The notes below the pieces were generated by a model, which had not been told where the DNA came from, made no database searches, and was given only the letters and a program-made list of their open reading frames with translations. The translations under genes were made by a program, and so were the position numbers. A DNA stretch of 63,132 bases, from the NCBI GenBank assembly GCA_017528345.1, contig JAFXOX010000033.1, positions 1-63,132 on the forward strand, written 5' to 3'. This DNA comes from Desulfovibrio sp. Its GTDB lineage: Bacteria > Desulfobacterota > Desulfovibrionia > Desulfovibrionales > Desulfovibrionaceae. Shown here piece by piece: positions 33,511 to 42,293 of this stretch; the first letter of the stretch is position 1, and every line of letters starts with the position of its first letter.

Positions 33511-34803
33511 TTAGAGGCCCAGGAAGGTGGGCAGGAACGTGGAAAGTGTGGGAAAGAAGATAATCACAACCAAGGCGCAGAGGGCCGCAAAGATCAGGGG
33601 AAGCGCTGGCTTGCTGATTTCTTCCATGCTCAGACCACTGATATTGGCGCCGACATAGAGATTGACGGCCACAGGTGGTGTAACCTGACCCACAGCGAGG
33701 TTCACCGTCATCATCACGCCGAACCAGATGGGATCCCAGTGAAAATGGGCCATAATGGGCAGCATGAAGGGCAAGAAGACATAGTAGATGGAGATGGCGT
33801 CGAGGAGCATACCTGCAAGCAGCAGCAGGATATTGATCATAAAGAGCAAAAGCCACTGATTGTCCGTGAGTGATAGCAAAAAGGCTGAACTGCGCTCAAC
33901 AAGACCGATATCTGTGGCCACCCAGGAAAAGAGACCGGCGCAGGTCACGACAATCATCACCACAGCTGAGGAACGCACACTGGCTGCCAAGATGTCAAAA
34001 AAATCTTTGAGGCTTACGATTTCGCGGTTGATGAAGACACCAACAACGAGGCCGTAGAAGACGGCGACAGCCGCCGCCTCTGTGGGAGTGAAAATGCCGC
34101 CATAGATGCCGCCCAAAATGACCACAGGTGTCAGAAGCCCCCAGAAAGCTTCCCGAAAAGCCCGAAAGAAGGAAATATGCGAGGCCTTGCCGTAATAGCC
34201 CTTCTGACGGGAAATCAGAAAAACTGCCACCATAATGAAAGAGGCGACAATCAGGCCAGGGATAACACCCGCAGCAAAGAGGGCAGGCACCGAAACGTTG
34301 GCGATGCCGCCATAGACAATAAAGGCAATGCTTGGGGGGATGACAATGGCGAGACCACTTGCCACAGATACCGTGGCTGCTGCGAAATTTTTGGCGTAAC
34401 CCGCCTGGGCCATGCCGGGAATAAGAATAAGACCAAGTGCTGCAACTGTTGCCGGTCCCGAGCCGCTCACAGCCCCCCAGAAGGTGGCTACGGCCACAGC
34501 CACAACGGCGAGCCCACCCTGAATGGTACCTGTCAGGGCCTGCACGAAATTGATGATACTGCGCGCAATGCCGGCTCGTTCCATGATATAGCCGGCAAGA
34601 ATGAAGAAGGGAATAGCAAGAAGCGGAGGCTTGGCAATGCCGGCAAAGAAATTGTAGGAGATCATGGCCAGGCCCTTGTCCCATTTCCAGATGACAAGAA
34701 TGGAAGCTATTCCCAGTGCAATGGCAATGGGGACGCGTAAGAGCAGTGGCACGAGAAAGAGCGCGAGCAGCCAGATAGCCGGATCCTGAATAAGCGTTTC
34801 CAT
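33511..34803 (-). CDS. dctM: TRAP transporter large permease (DctM type)
   Basis: This 430-residue protein has about 12 transmembrane helices and the DctM landmarks: VAVATFWGAVSGSGPATVAA (the cytoplasmic-gate Ser/Thr-rich motif), IPPSIAFIVYGGIANVSVPA, and near the C-terminus MTVNLAVGQVTPPVAVNLYV. It forms the sodium-coupled elevator subunit of a TRAP uptake system. It lies 9 bases after the DctQ gene and is third in the order dctP-dctQ-dctM. The strong terminator follows. The substrate depends on the DctP protein and is unknown here. Confidence 0.94.
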   Translation of the reverse strand: METLIQDPAIWLLALFLVPLLLRVPIAIALGIASILVIWKWDKGLAMISYNFFAGIAKPPLLAIPFFILAGYIMERAGIARSIINFVQALTGTIQGGLAVVAVAVATFWGAVSGSGPATVAALGLILIPGMAQAGYAKNFAAATVSVASGLAIVIPPSIAFIVYGGIANVSVPALFAAGVIPGLIVASFIMVAVFLISRQKGYYGKASHISFFRAFREAFWGLLTPVVILGGIYGGIFTPTEAAAVAVFYGLVVGVFINREIVSLKDFFDILAASVRSSAVVMIVVTCAGLFSWVATDIGLVERSSAFLLSLTDNQWLLLFMINILLLLAGMLLDAISIYYVFLPFMLPIMAHFHWDPIWFGVMMTVNLAVGQVTPPVAVNLYVGANISGLSMEEISKPALPLIFAALCALVVIIFFPTLSTFLPTFLGL

Positions 34804-34812
34804 ACCGGCCTC

Positions 34813-35283
34813 CTAGATATCACCGTTTTTAAAATCGAGATACGCTCTTTGCACGATGCGCACGATGATCAGAATGCTAAAGAGCGGAATGGCCGAGGTA
34901 TAGATCCAGTAGGGCAGTTCAAGGGAATCAGAAACGCGTTCAAGATCAATTTCGTCCAGAATTTCAAGAACGCCGGTATAGGCGAGGACAGAGAAAAAAA
35001 TGAGGGCAAGAGCAAGGCTTAAGATATAGCAGAGAGTGCGGAGCGAGGAGGGCAGCTTGCTGTAGAAAAGGGCAACACAGAGATTGCTGCGGTCGCGAAA
35101 GGCACAGGCTGTACCGAGAAGCACTATCCAGACAAAGAAATTGGTGGTCAGCTCTTCAGACCAGGCAAAGGAGAAGGTGGAGCAGTAGCGGACGACGACG
35201 TTCACGAAGGCGATAGACGCCATGAGCGCGAGCAGGATTGAGCCGAGGACCTCTTCAAGATGAAGTTGGAGAAATTTCCACAT
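34813..35283 (-). CDS. dctQ: TRAP transporter small permease (DctQ type)
   Basis: This 156-residue protein has four transmembrane helices, a basic N-terminus, and the family motif region FVNVVVRYCSTFSFAWSEEL, with SWSEE-like SFAWSEEL, followed by FVWIVLLGTACAFRDRSNL. Both are standard DctQ features. It pairs with DctM in the membrane and scaffolds the transport subunit. It begins 71 bases after the dctP stop codon. Confidence 0.93.
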   Translation of the reverse strand: MWKFLQLHLEEVLGSILLALMASIAFVNVVVRYCSTFSFAWSEELTTNFFVWIVLLGTACAFRDRSNLCVALFYSKLPSSLRTLCYILSLALALIFFSVLAYTGVLEILDEIDLERVSDSLELPYWIYTSAIPLFSILIIVRIVQRAYLDFKNGDI

Positions 35284-35354
35284 ACGCTGACTCGATGGTA
35301 GAGCGGGAAGCTGGCAGGCTGCAGCCTATTCTCCGCAGCCTGCCAGTAAAGGCA

Positions 35355-36431
35355 TTATCTGGCGTTAGCCATATCGTTTTGCGCAGCGCGCACGAGGTCC
35401 GGGCCAATGGTTTTGGTCCACTTTTCACGCACACTTTCAGTGGCCTTGACGAACTGTTCAATCTGTTCCTTGGAAGGCGTTACGACAGTCATGCCATTGG
35501 CCTTGAGCAGACCATAGGGATCAGTGACTTCAGGGGTTTTGCCAATCTTCTGCAAGTAGGCGAGGTAGCTCGGATCCTGACCAAGACGCGAAAGCGCCTT
35601 GCTGTAGGTCTCCATTTCCTTGGCGCAGTCCAAAAGAAGGCGCTGGTCTTCGGGGGTGAAGCTCTTCCAGATATCATTATTGCTGCAGAGCATCAGAGGA
35701 TCAATGACGTAGTGCCAGTCACAGTGGAACTTGTGATACTGCCACATCTTGGAGGGAATATTGATGCCATTGGTGGGATTTTCCTGACCATCCACCGTGC
35801 CCTGCTGGAAGCCCACGATGGCTTCGCTCCAGTTGATGGTGGCAGGATTGGCACCAAGGGCGCGGAAGGTGTCAATGAAAATGGGGCTGCCCACGACGCG
35901 GATTTTCATACCCTTGAGATCAGAGAGATCGGCCACTTTCTTGCTGGTGGTGAGTTCTCTGAAGCCGTTTTCACCCCAGCCGATGAAATGGACACCTTTC
36001 TTTTCCACGGCTTCGATGAGCATCTTGCCTGCACTCCCGCTTTCAATGGCGTCCATGGCCTTGTAGCGGTCAGGGGAGCTGGCGACGAAGAAGGGCATAC
36101 AGGGGAGGTTCAACTGCTTGACCTGAGGTGACCAGTTGATGGTTGAAGCAAGGGCAAAGTCGATGATGCCGTTGCGCACCAGGAGAAATTCCGAGGTCTG
36201 CATGCCGCTCATCAGCTGGCTGTTGCAGTACACTTTAATATTGATGCGACCCTGGGATTTTTCCCGCACAAGATCAGCAAAGAAAATGGCTGACATGCCC
36301 CAGCCTGAGGATTGGCCGGGAACAACGCTCAATTTATATTCCTTTTTATAGGAATTTGCTTGCGCGCTGTTCATGGCGCCTGTGAGCACAAGCGCACAGG
36401 CCACAAGAGCTATAACGAGAATGCGTTTCAT
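35355..36431 (-). CDS. dctP: TRAP transporter periplasmic solute-binding protein (DctP type)
   Basis: The product has 358 residues. The signal peptide (MKRILVIALVACALVLTGAM, cleavage near AQA-NS) is clear. The mature protein shows DctP landmarks: VREKSQGRINIKVYCNSQLM, LKGMKIRVVGSPIFIDTFRA with the conserved Arg of the substrate clamp (MKIRV), and GTVDGQENPTN. The Arg suggests a carboxylate-containing ligand, as in most of the family. GGAGG precedes the ATG. It is the first gene of the TRAP operon and the main determinant of specificity. Confidence 0.94.
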   Translation of the reverse strand: MKRILVIALVACALVLTGAMNSAQANSYKKEYKLSVVPGQSSGWGMSAIFFADLVREKSQGRINIKVYCNSQLMSGMQTSEFLLVRNGIIDFALASTINWSPQVKQLNLPCMPFFVASSPDRYKAMDAIESGSAGKMLIEAVEKKGVHFIGWGENGFRELTTSKKVADLSDLKGMKIRVVGSPIFIDTFRALGANPATINWSEAIVGFQQGTVDGQENPTNGINIPSKMWQYHKFHCDWHYVIDPLMLCSNNDIWKSFTPEDQRLLLDCAKEMETYSKALSRLGQDPSYLAYLQKIGKTPEVTDPYGLLKANGMTVVTPSKEQIEQFVKATESVREKWTKTIGPDLVRAAQNDMANAR

Positions 36432-36467
36432 AAGGCCTCCAAAAAAAAGTCAGTGGAAACAAATGCT

Positions 36468-37445
36468 TTACAAAACCGGAGAAAGTAGGGGGAGAATGAA
36501 AAACGCGAGCACAGGCAGAACAATTGCCAGAGCAAGGGTGCTCATGAGCCAGCAGGCATTGGCCATATCCAGATCAAGGGAGAGAAGTGCGGGTGGCAGG
36601 AGTGCATTCATGGCCACAGGCATGCTTGCAAGCAGTAATGTGATTTTTATGGGAAGCCCCGCGTCTATGGAGGCAAAGCCCAGAAGATAGGCCAGACCTG
36701 TGACAAGACAGGGCACACAGAGAAATTTGATGAGCACAATGCCCAGACAGGCACATTTGTAGCCTGCAAGCCGGGAAAGACGCAAGCCCAGGCCAATGGA
36801 AAAAAGCGCAAGTACTGCGGCTGTAATACTCATGGCCGCTGAAAGATGTCCAAGCACTTCAGGTCGTGGCACGTGCAGGCGGTTGAGGATAAGTCCCGTC
36901 ACCAGGGCGGCAATGACAAGGCAGAGCAGACGAGAAATGCGCATGCCTTGGACGCGCACCTCACAGGCCTCATCACCTTTGAAGCGCGTGGCCACAGGTA
37001 TGGCCAGACCATAATAGAAAATTTCTTCAAAGAGCCGGTAGAGCGCCACATAGGCAATGCTCACCTCGCCGAAAAAGACCACACAGACCAATGTCCCAAC
37101 AGCCCCGATATTGGAAAAGGTGGCACAACAAAAGAGACTGCCCTTGCCGGCCCGGGAAAAATGCGCAAGACTCGCAAAAAGAAGGCCGAGAATGCCTCCG
37201 GCTGTCCAGGCGCAGATGCCGAGCAGGGGGAAGAGCAGAAGTCGCTGGTCCGGCGTTGGCAGGCCCCAGAGGGAAAGCATTGATGAGAAAGGAATGAGAA
37301 CGAAGAAGGCAAGAAATTGGAGACGGTCACGCAGACTGATGAGATGATTGTTGCTCCCCTGTTTGGCCAGCACGGATTTTCGCCAGACATAGCCGAGCGC
37401 AAGGCTGACAAAGATGAGAACAACAGAAACAATGAGCCGACTCAT
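36468..37445 (-). CDS. AEC family transporter (auxin efflux carrier-like)
   Basis: This 325-residue protein has about ten transmembrane helices in the two-fold pseudo-symmetric pattern of the AEC family, with CCATFSNIGAVGTLVC (the conserved N-terminal N-x-G motif) and MPVAMNALLPPALLSLDLDM in the second repeat. Bacterial members carry malate and other organic acids. The start ATG overlaps the stop of the HD-GYP gene by four bases, so translation is coupled. It lies 36 bases upstream of the dctP start; the two transport systems might be functionally linked, but this is inference. Confidence 0.88.
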   Translation of the reverse strand: MSRLIVSVVLIFVSLALGYVWRKSVLAKQGSNNHLISLRDRLQFLAFFVLIPFSSMLSLWGLPTPDQRLLLFPLLGICAWTAGGILGLLFASLAHFSRAGKGSLFCCATFSNIGAVGTLVCVVFFGEVSIAYVALYRLFEEIFYYGLAIPVATRFKGDEACEVRVQGMRISRLLCLVIAALVTGLILNRLHVPRPEVLGHLSAAMSITAAVLALFSIGLGLRLSRLAGYKCACLGIVLIKFLCVPCLVTGLAYLLGFASIDAGLPIKITLLLASMPVAMNALLPPALLSLDLDMANACWLMSTLALAIVLPVLAFFILPLLSPVL

Positions 37446-38647
37446 GATTTTTTAGGCACATGTTTGCCTTCAGTAATCAGGGTGAGAACGTCAAAGTCCA
37501 CAGTATCTGAACTCAGTGCCTTCACAATTTGCATTTCATGCTGCTGGGCGAGATCAACGGTCGAGGGGGGGACAATCTTGTGGCCTGTACGGTCTTTGCA
37601 GAGCAGAACTGTGGGGTAGAGCGGAGCAGAAGGATTGGATTTTGTGACAACGCCTTTGAAGCCACTGGTCAGGCCGATAGGAGTCCCAACGGGATAGATG
37701 CCCAGCATTTTAATGAAGAGTTCGACAAGGCCGGCTTCCCAGGATTCTCCTCGCATACCGTACATGATGGAGAGCGCCTTGCTGGGTGGCAGCGCTTCCT
37801 TGTAGACACGTTTGGAGGAAAGCGCATCATAGACGTCACAGACCGAGATAATGCTGCCAAAGGGTGAAATTTGATGGCCTTTTTTGTGACCAGGATAGCC
37901 AGTGCCATTATAGCGTTCGTGGTGATCACAGACACCGGCCAGAATGTCCTTGGGAATATTGGGAATTTGTGACAGCATTTCTTCGCCATACTTGGCGTGC
38001 TTCTGGATAATGGCAAATTCGTCGGGTTTGAGCTGACGCGGGGCATTTAAAATATGGGTTGGGATGCGCATCTTGCCGATATCGTGAAAAAGACCGGAAA
38101 GACCAAGATTGTGCAGGTTTTGGTCGCGTAGGCCGAGATAGCGGCCAAAAGCTACACTGAAGATGGAGACATTGACGCAGTGGGCAAAGGTGTATTCATC
38201 GTGCGTTTTGATTTTGGCCAGGGAGGTCAGCGCATCGGCGTTGCGATTGACGCTGGAGATGATATTTTCCATGAAGGGCTTTGCGGAATTGTAATCAAGA
38301 CGCCCGCTGCGTGCTTCCTCCATGACGTGCTGGAAATAATCAACACAGTTATTGTAGTTTTCTTCCTGAGCTTTAATTTCCTCATTCAGGGGAACTGTGG
38401 GTTCAGGCAGGGGATGGACCAGACGGGCGGTGAGCAGATCGTTCACCCCATCTTCTAAGTGTTCGGATTTGTCCGGATCATAGTAGGCTTCAACGAAGCC
38501 CTGTTTGAGAATTTCTGCGATTTCCGCCTCATTTTTCAGGATACCGGGTTTAGCGTACAGATAGGGTCTGCTACGCCAGGTCTCACCGGTCTGCACGATG
38601 AACATGCCAGGGCGTAAATCTTTGGTTAAAATATGCACACAAGCCAT
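37442..38647 (-). CDS. HD-GYP c-di-GMP phosphodiesterase
   Basis: The product has 401 residues. An N-terminal DUF3391-like domain (about 1-130, LRPGMFIVQTGETWRSRPYL) precedes the HD-GYP domain: HCVNVSIFSVAFG, HDIGKMRIP (about 188-196), the second His pair CDHHERYNGTGYPGHKKGHQ, and ISVCDVYDALSSKR. The GYP triplet is intact, so it should hydrolyse c-di-GMP. It has no membrane segment and is cytoplasmic. It lies 56 bases after lysC and overlaps the AEC gene. There is no clear Shine-Dalgarno immediately before its ATG. Confidence 0.93.
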   Translation of the reverse strand: MACVHILTKDLRPGMFIVQTGETWRSRPYLYAKPGILKNEAEIAEILKQGFVEAYYDPDKSEHLEDGVNDLLTARLVHPLPEPTVPLNEEIKAQEENYNNCVDYFQHVMEEARSGRLDYNSAKPFMENIISSVNRNADALTSLAKIKTHDEYTFAHCVNVSIFSVAFGRYLGLRDQNLHNLGLSGLFHDIGKMRIPTHILNAPRQLKPDEFAIIQKHAKYGEEMLSQIPNIPKDILAGVCDHHERYNGTGYPGHKKGHQISPFGSIISVCDVYDALSSKRVYKEALPPSKALSIMYGMRGESWEAGLVELFIKMLGIYPVGTPIGLTSGFKGVVTKSNPSAPLYPTVLLCKDRTGHKIVPPSTVDLAQQHEMQIVKALSSDTVDFDVLTLITEGKHVPKKS

Positions 38648-38703
38648 AGAAAGCTCACTGCTCGCTCTTGAAAAGCCGAAACTTGGCCTTTCCCCTCTCC
38701 AGT

Positions 38704-39927
38704 TTAGGCAATATCCCAGTCCAAGCCAAAGGTGTCATGGAGAATGCGCACGGCCAGCTCAACATATTTTTCTTGAATGAGAATGGTGATCTTGATTTCT
38801 GAGGTACTGATCATCAGGATATTGATGCCTTCCTGCGTCAGAGCCGTGAAGGCGCGTGCGGCAACACCCGAATGGTTGCGCATGCCAACTCCAATGGCCG
38901 AGACCTTGGCCACATTGACATCGTGGAGAATCTCTGAAGCGCCGATTTTTTCCGAGATGCCCTGCATGATTTCAAGGGTTTTGGTCAGATCACGGCGTGA
39001 GACGGTGAAGGTGATATCGGTGTGACCGTCCTGACTGGTGTTTTGAATAATCATGTCAACAAGCACGCCCTTTTCCGAAAGGGGGCCGAAGACTGCAGCG
39101 GCAGTACCCGGAATGTCGGGCAGATCGCGCAGGGTGACACGTGCCTGATCTTTATCATAGGCAATACCGGAAACAAGAACCGCCTCCATGCTGGCATCCT
39201 CCTTGGTCACCAGTGTACCGGGATCATCGCTGAAAGTGGAGCGTACCCGCACAGGAACCTTATATTTTTTGGCAAATTCAACGGAACGGATATGGAGAAC
39301 CTTGGCTCCCATGCTGGCCAGTTCGAGCATTTCCTCATATGAGACGCAGTCCATTTTTCTGGCTGCCGAGCAGATATTGGGATCAGTGGTATAGACGCCG
39401 TCCACGTCGGTGTAAATTTCGCATTCGCAGGAATCAAGTGCTGCTGCCAGGGCTACGGCTGAAGTGTCAGAGCCGCCACGGCCAAGGGTCGTGATGCGCC
39501 CGTCCTCAGTCATACCCTGAAAACCGGCAACGACCAGAACATCATAGCTTTCCAAAAGACTTTTGAGCTTGTCGCGGTCAATGTCCAAAATACGGGCATT
39601 GCCAAAATCGTCATTGGTCTGAATGGGAATCTGCCAGGAGAGTAGGGAACGGGCAGAAATGCCATTGTCCTTGAGCAGCATGGAAAAAAGGGCAATGGAG
39701 ACTTGTTCGCCTGTGGAAACCAGACAGTCGCACTCGGCTTTGTCCGGAGTATCTGACCACTGCTGGGCAAGCGCCAGAAGTTTATTGGTGTCACCGGCTC
39801 TGGCTGAAAGCACCACGATGACTTTGTCGTGGTTGACCAGGCCTTTCTGGACCTTGCTGAGCACGTGTCGCATGGCGTCAAGATCCGCAACTGACGTGCC
39901 ACCGAATTTTTGCACAAGTATCTTCAT
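38704..39927 (-). CDS. lysC: aspartate kinase
   Basis: The product has 407 residues, about the length of the monofunctional Bacillus-type enzyme. KFGGTSV (residues 7-13) binds ATP, and GRGGSDTSAVALAAAL and CEIYTDVDGVYTTDP are the conserved nucleotide and aspartate segments. Two ACT domains occupy about 265-407 (VTLRDLPDIPGTAAAVFGPL, VSAIGVGMRNHSGVAARAFT), the site of feedback inhibition by lysine or threonine. It catalyses the first step of the aspartate family pathway. I chose ATG 39927; the frame is open upstream without family similarity. No ordinary Shine-Dalgarno precedes it; a diverged SD-hairpin-start element does. Confidence 0.96.
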   Translation of the reverse strand: MKILVQKFGGTSVADLDAMRHVLSKVQKGLVNHDKVIVVLSARAGDTNKLLALAQQWSDTPDKAECDCLVSTGEQVSIALFSMLLKDNGISARSLLSWQIPIQTNDDFGNARILDIDRDKLKSLLESYDVLVVAGFQGMTEDGRITTLGRGGSDTSAVALAAALDSCECEIYTDVDGVYTTDPNICSAARKMDCVSYEEMLELASMGAKVLHIRSVEFAKKYKVPVRVRSTFSDDPGTLVTKEDASMEAVLVSGIAYDKDQARVTLRDLPDIPGTAAAVFGPLSEKGVLVDMIIQNTSQDGHTDITFTVSRRDLTKTLEIMQGISEKIGASEILHDVNVAKVSAIGVGMRNHSGVAARAFTALTQEGINILMISTSEIKITILIQEKYVELAVRILHDTFGLDWDIA

Positions 39928-39987
39928 TATTGCATTGCAGCGCAAAAGCCCTGTCTTTGGGTAGGGAGGAACGCTGTCCCTTTTTCC
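39928..39987 (-). promoter_or_regulatory. SD-hairpin-start element, copy 5 (lysC, diverged)
   Basis: Read on the minus strand: AAAAAGGGA (39985-39977), CAGCG (39976-39972), TTCCTCCC, a weak inner stem CCCT/AGGG, CTTTTG, CGCTG (39942-39938), and a 10-base spacer to the ATG at 39927. The Shine-Dalgarno is GGGA instead of GGAGG, and the segment inside the stem reads TCCC where the others have CCTCC, so the alternative pairing is kept by a compensating change. Apart from this element, no ordinary Shine-Dalgarno precedes lysC. Confidence 0.55.
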
Positions 39988-40730
39988 TAGGTTTTGAGGC
40001 GCGCAAGAGCGCAAGCTAGACGAGCCGACAGGCCAAAGTCTCTGTCGGCCACGGTAGCCACTGATCAGTTCTCAGCGGCAAAGTCTTGTTACCATACACC
40101 CAATGTTTTGCAAGGTCTAGCCTTCTTACGCAGTGTCAGAAAATATTGAAAACAGCAATCAGCTTTTTGGTCTGTAGGCCTTGTGCCAAATATGTTCGCG
40201 AAAGCAGTAAGAATGGCTTGGACAACGGCCATGGTGTGGGCAAGATAGGTGAGTGTCAGTATGATGGTGATGTTATTGTCTCGCTTGTGGCTTTCACGTT
40301 CGACATCCTTGTGCTGTCGATGTCGGAATGCGGCTTTCGAGTATGGCAATGGTCTTGATTTCTCCTCATGGCTCAAAGACGGGGGAATGCTGATTCATTG
40401 AAGCGTGCCGCCTCTGTGCTTGCAGAAACCGCTCTTTGTTTGCTCCCAAGCCATTGATGGTCGACCCGCTTCAAGATTGAGGCTGATGCAAGCAAGCGAA
40501 GTTCTTCCCGGAAGGTGTGGTACGTGGGGTAGATGAACCAAACCTCTTACCTTTTTTGTGACATGCGCAGCCATGTCCTGCAAAGAATGGTACAGTTATT
40601 GCATCTCGCGATCTCTGTTGTCTTTACGACACTTGATACACGCTTAATGTATCGCTTCCCACGTTGTTTGTACCCTTGGTGACATACTGTTTGTGACACA
40701 TTGTGTTTTTTCTGCGTGGGTCTGCAGACC
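39988..40730. other. intergenic region between lysC and fic
   Basis: About 740 bases hold no gene I can support. Open frames of up to 95 codons on both strands lack ribosome binding sites and family-like motifs. A decayed gene is possible. The lysC promoter should lie in 39990-40120, but I see no clear pair of boxes. Confidence 0.5.
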
Positions 40731-41522
40731 TTATCGTTTTGGGGGGCGTGCAGCGTGGATATGCTGAGTTTCTTCAATGATTTTCCATGTTTCTTGCCAC
40801 TGATTATCGAGGAATTTCGCAAAATCTAGACATTCAACATCTGTTGGAAAAGGTGAAGCAGATGACTTTTGAAAAATATGACAAAAATTAAGATATTCAC
40901 GGCGTTTACTTCTACGAATAATTATTGGAGGAAAACCGTATTTAAGCAATGGAAAATTCGCTAAAAGGCGAGCCATTCGACCATTTCCATCGTAAAATGG
41001 ATGAATAGAAACAAAAGAAAGATGCGCTTTTGCGTAGCAAAGAGTGGCTTCTTCACGAGTTTTTGGCGTCAGTTTGGCAAAATCAGCAAGCCAGCGTTTC
41101 ATGAGTTTTGGTGTCAATTCATAAGATGGATATTCATGCCAGACAATTTTTCCCTTTTCCTCGATCTGAGATCCGTTGTTTTCACGTTTCCATGCGCCGA
41201 CAGGTCGGTACACATCTGACATTTTTTCTGTTTGAACAAGTCGATGTAGCGTAAAAAGATCATTCTCATCAAGAAATATTTTTTTATATACCATTTCAAT
41301 TAAGCATTTAATCGCATCAGAATATCCCTGAATATCAAGATGTTCTTGTAATGTTTTGCCAGAGACAGTCAAACCTTCTTTCAGAAAAAATAGCGTATCA
41401 CCTTCTGAAAAAGTATTTCCTTCGAGGGCGTTAGACGCTTGTGTCCAATATACTCTCAAAGCAAAAAGAAGATGTTCGCGTAAATCGTCATCGAAGTTGT
41501 CAAGCCATACAAAACGAGACAT
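40731..41522 (-). CDS. Fic domain protein with N-terminal inhibitory motif
   Basis: This 263-residue protein has the core motif HPFYDGNGRMAR (about 173-184), intact for AMP or other nucleotide transfer. The N-terminal SNALEGN (about 32-38) matches the (S/T)xxxE(G/N) inhibitory helix that blocks the ATP site in class II Fic proteins. The likely action is AMPylation of a hydroxyl on a target protein, with the internal helix keeping it off. The flap region lies near WHEYPSYE. The gene stands alone between intergenic stretches, with AAAGG before the ATG, and its flanks are AT-rich. Its target is unknown. Confidence 0.9.
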   Translation of the reverse strand: MSRFVWLDNFDDDLREHLLFALRVYWTQASNALEGNTFSEGDTLFFLKEGLTVSGKTLQEHLDIQGYSDAIKCLIEMVYKKIFLDENDLFTLHRLVQTEKMSDVYRPVGAWKRENNGSQIEEKGKIVWHEYPSYELTPKLMKRWLADFAKLTPKTREEATLCYAKAHLSFVSIHPFYDGNGRMARLLANFPLLKYGFPPIIIRRSKRREYLNFCHIFQKSSASPFPTDVECLDFAKFLDNQWQETWKIIEETQHIHAARPPKR

Positions 41523-41576
41523 ATGTGTACCTTTTACTTGTATTGAGCGTATCTTTCTTTATGAATTTCATTATAA

Positions 41577-41606
41577 GTTATATTTTTTGGGCCTGAAATA
41601 ATTCAA
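41577..41606 (-). promoter_or_regulatory. probable promoter of the fic gene
   Basis: On the minus strand TTGAAT (41606-41601) and TATAAC (41582-41577) are 18 bases apart, about 55 bases before the start codon. The rest of 41607-41825 holds nothing I recognise. Confidence 0.45.
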
Positions 41607-41825
41607 TGATATCTTCCTACTCTGTCGTAATCGCTAGTATTGTGTCAAACTCTTGAAATATTCTCAATTTGATGCGCTCAGAGCACGCAAAGAGAGAACA
41701 CCATTTTGCACGGGACCTTGCTTGTGAGGCTTCATTGTCGAGGAACACATTCAGTTCAGGGAGGTCGTTTCAGAATGGTTTCGGCAATGGCAAAAAGGAA
41801 CAAGAAAGGTCCAGGCTAAGGCGTA

Positions 41826-42293
41826 TCACCGTGTCAAAGGCACCTTGAGGGCAGGAAGGAGCTTTGCTGTCTGTGAGCCGTGTGCTGAAAGGACAAGGCT
41901 GCGCTCCTCAAGTTTCCGGGAAAACTCCACAAGGAGAACCTCATCTGGCCAGAGCTCCTTGGGCAGAAATTCGGACCATTCCACAAGAAGGATGAGTTTG
42001 GGATCCTCAAGCGCTTCTTCGAGTTCCCAGGGAATGTCGCTCTGGCAGCGGTAGAGATCGCAGTGGAGGACGGGTGGTTGGACGGGATAGCGGTTGCAGA
42101 TGGAAAATGAGGGACTTGCCACCTGGGCCATTTCACTTCCTGGCAGCGCCTCCACAAGATAGCGGATGCAGGTTGTTTTCCCGCAGCCAAGGGTGCCCTG
42201 AAAAAAAATATGTCTCAGTTGACCTGCGCAAATGGCCTGGGCAAGGGTCTGGGCAAAGGCTTGGGTGTGGACAAGATCTGTGAGTACTAGCAT
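41826..42293 (-). CDS. tsaE: TsaE, tRNA threonylcarbamoyladenosine biosynthesis ATPase
   Basis: This 155-residue protein has the P-loop GTLGCGKTT (about 33-41), then SPSFSICNRY (the family S/T-rich strand), HCDLYRC and LLVEWSEFLP (Walker B-like with the conserved E-W). TsaE works with TsaB and TsaD to make t6A37 in ANN-decoding tRNAs. Its start overlaps the end of nnr by seven bases, and the nnr-tsaE pairing is common in bacteria. Confidence 0.93.
   Translation of the reverse strand: MLVLTDLVHTQAFAQTLAQAICAGQLRHIFFQGTLGCGKTTCIRYLVEALPGSEMAQVASPSFSICNRYPVQPPVLHCDLYRCQSDIPWELEEALEDPKLILLVEWSEFLPKELWPDEVLLVEFSRKLEERSLVLSAHGSQTAKLLPALKVPLTR

Noticed and set aside
40089..40376. 95-codon minus-strand frame between lysC and fic
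   Set aside because: It has a possible hydrophobic stretch but no start signal, no family features and an equally open frame opposite.
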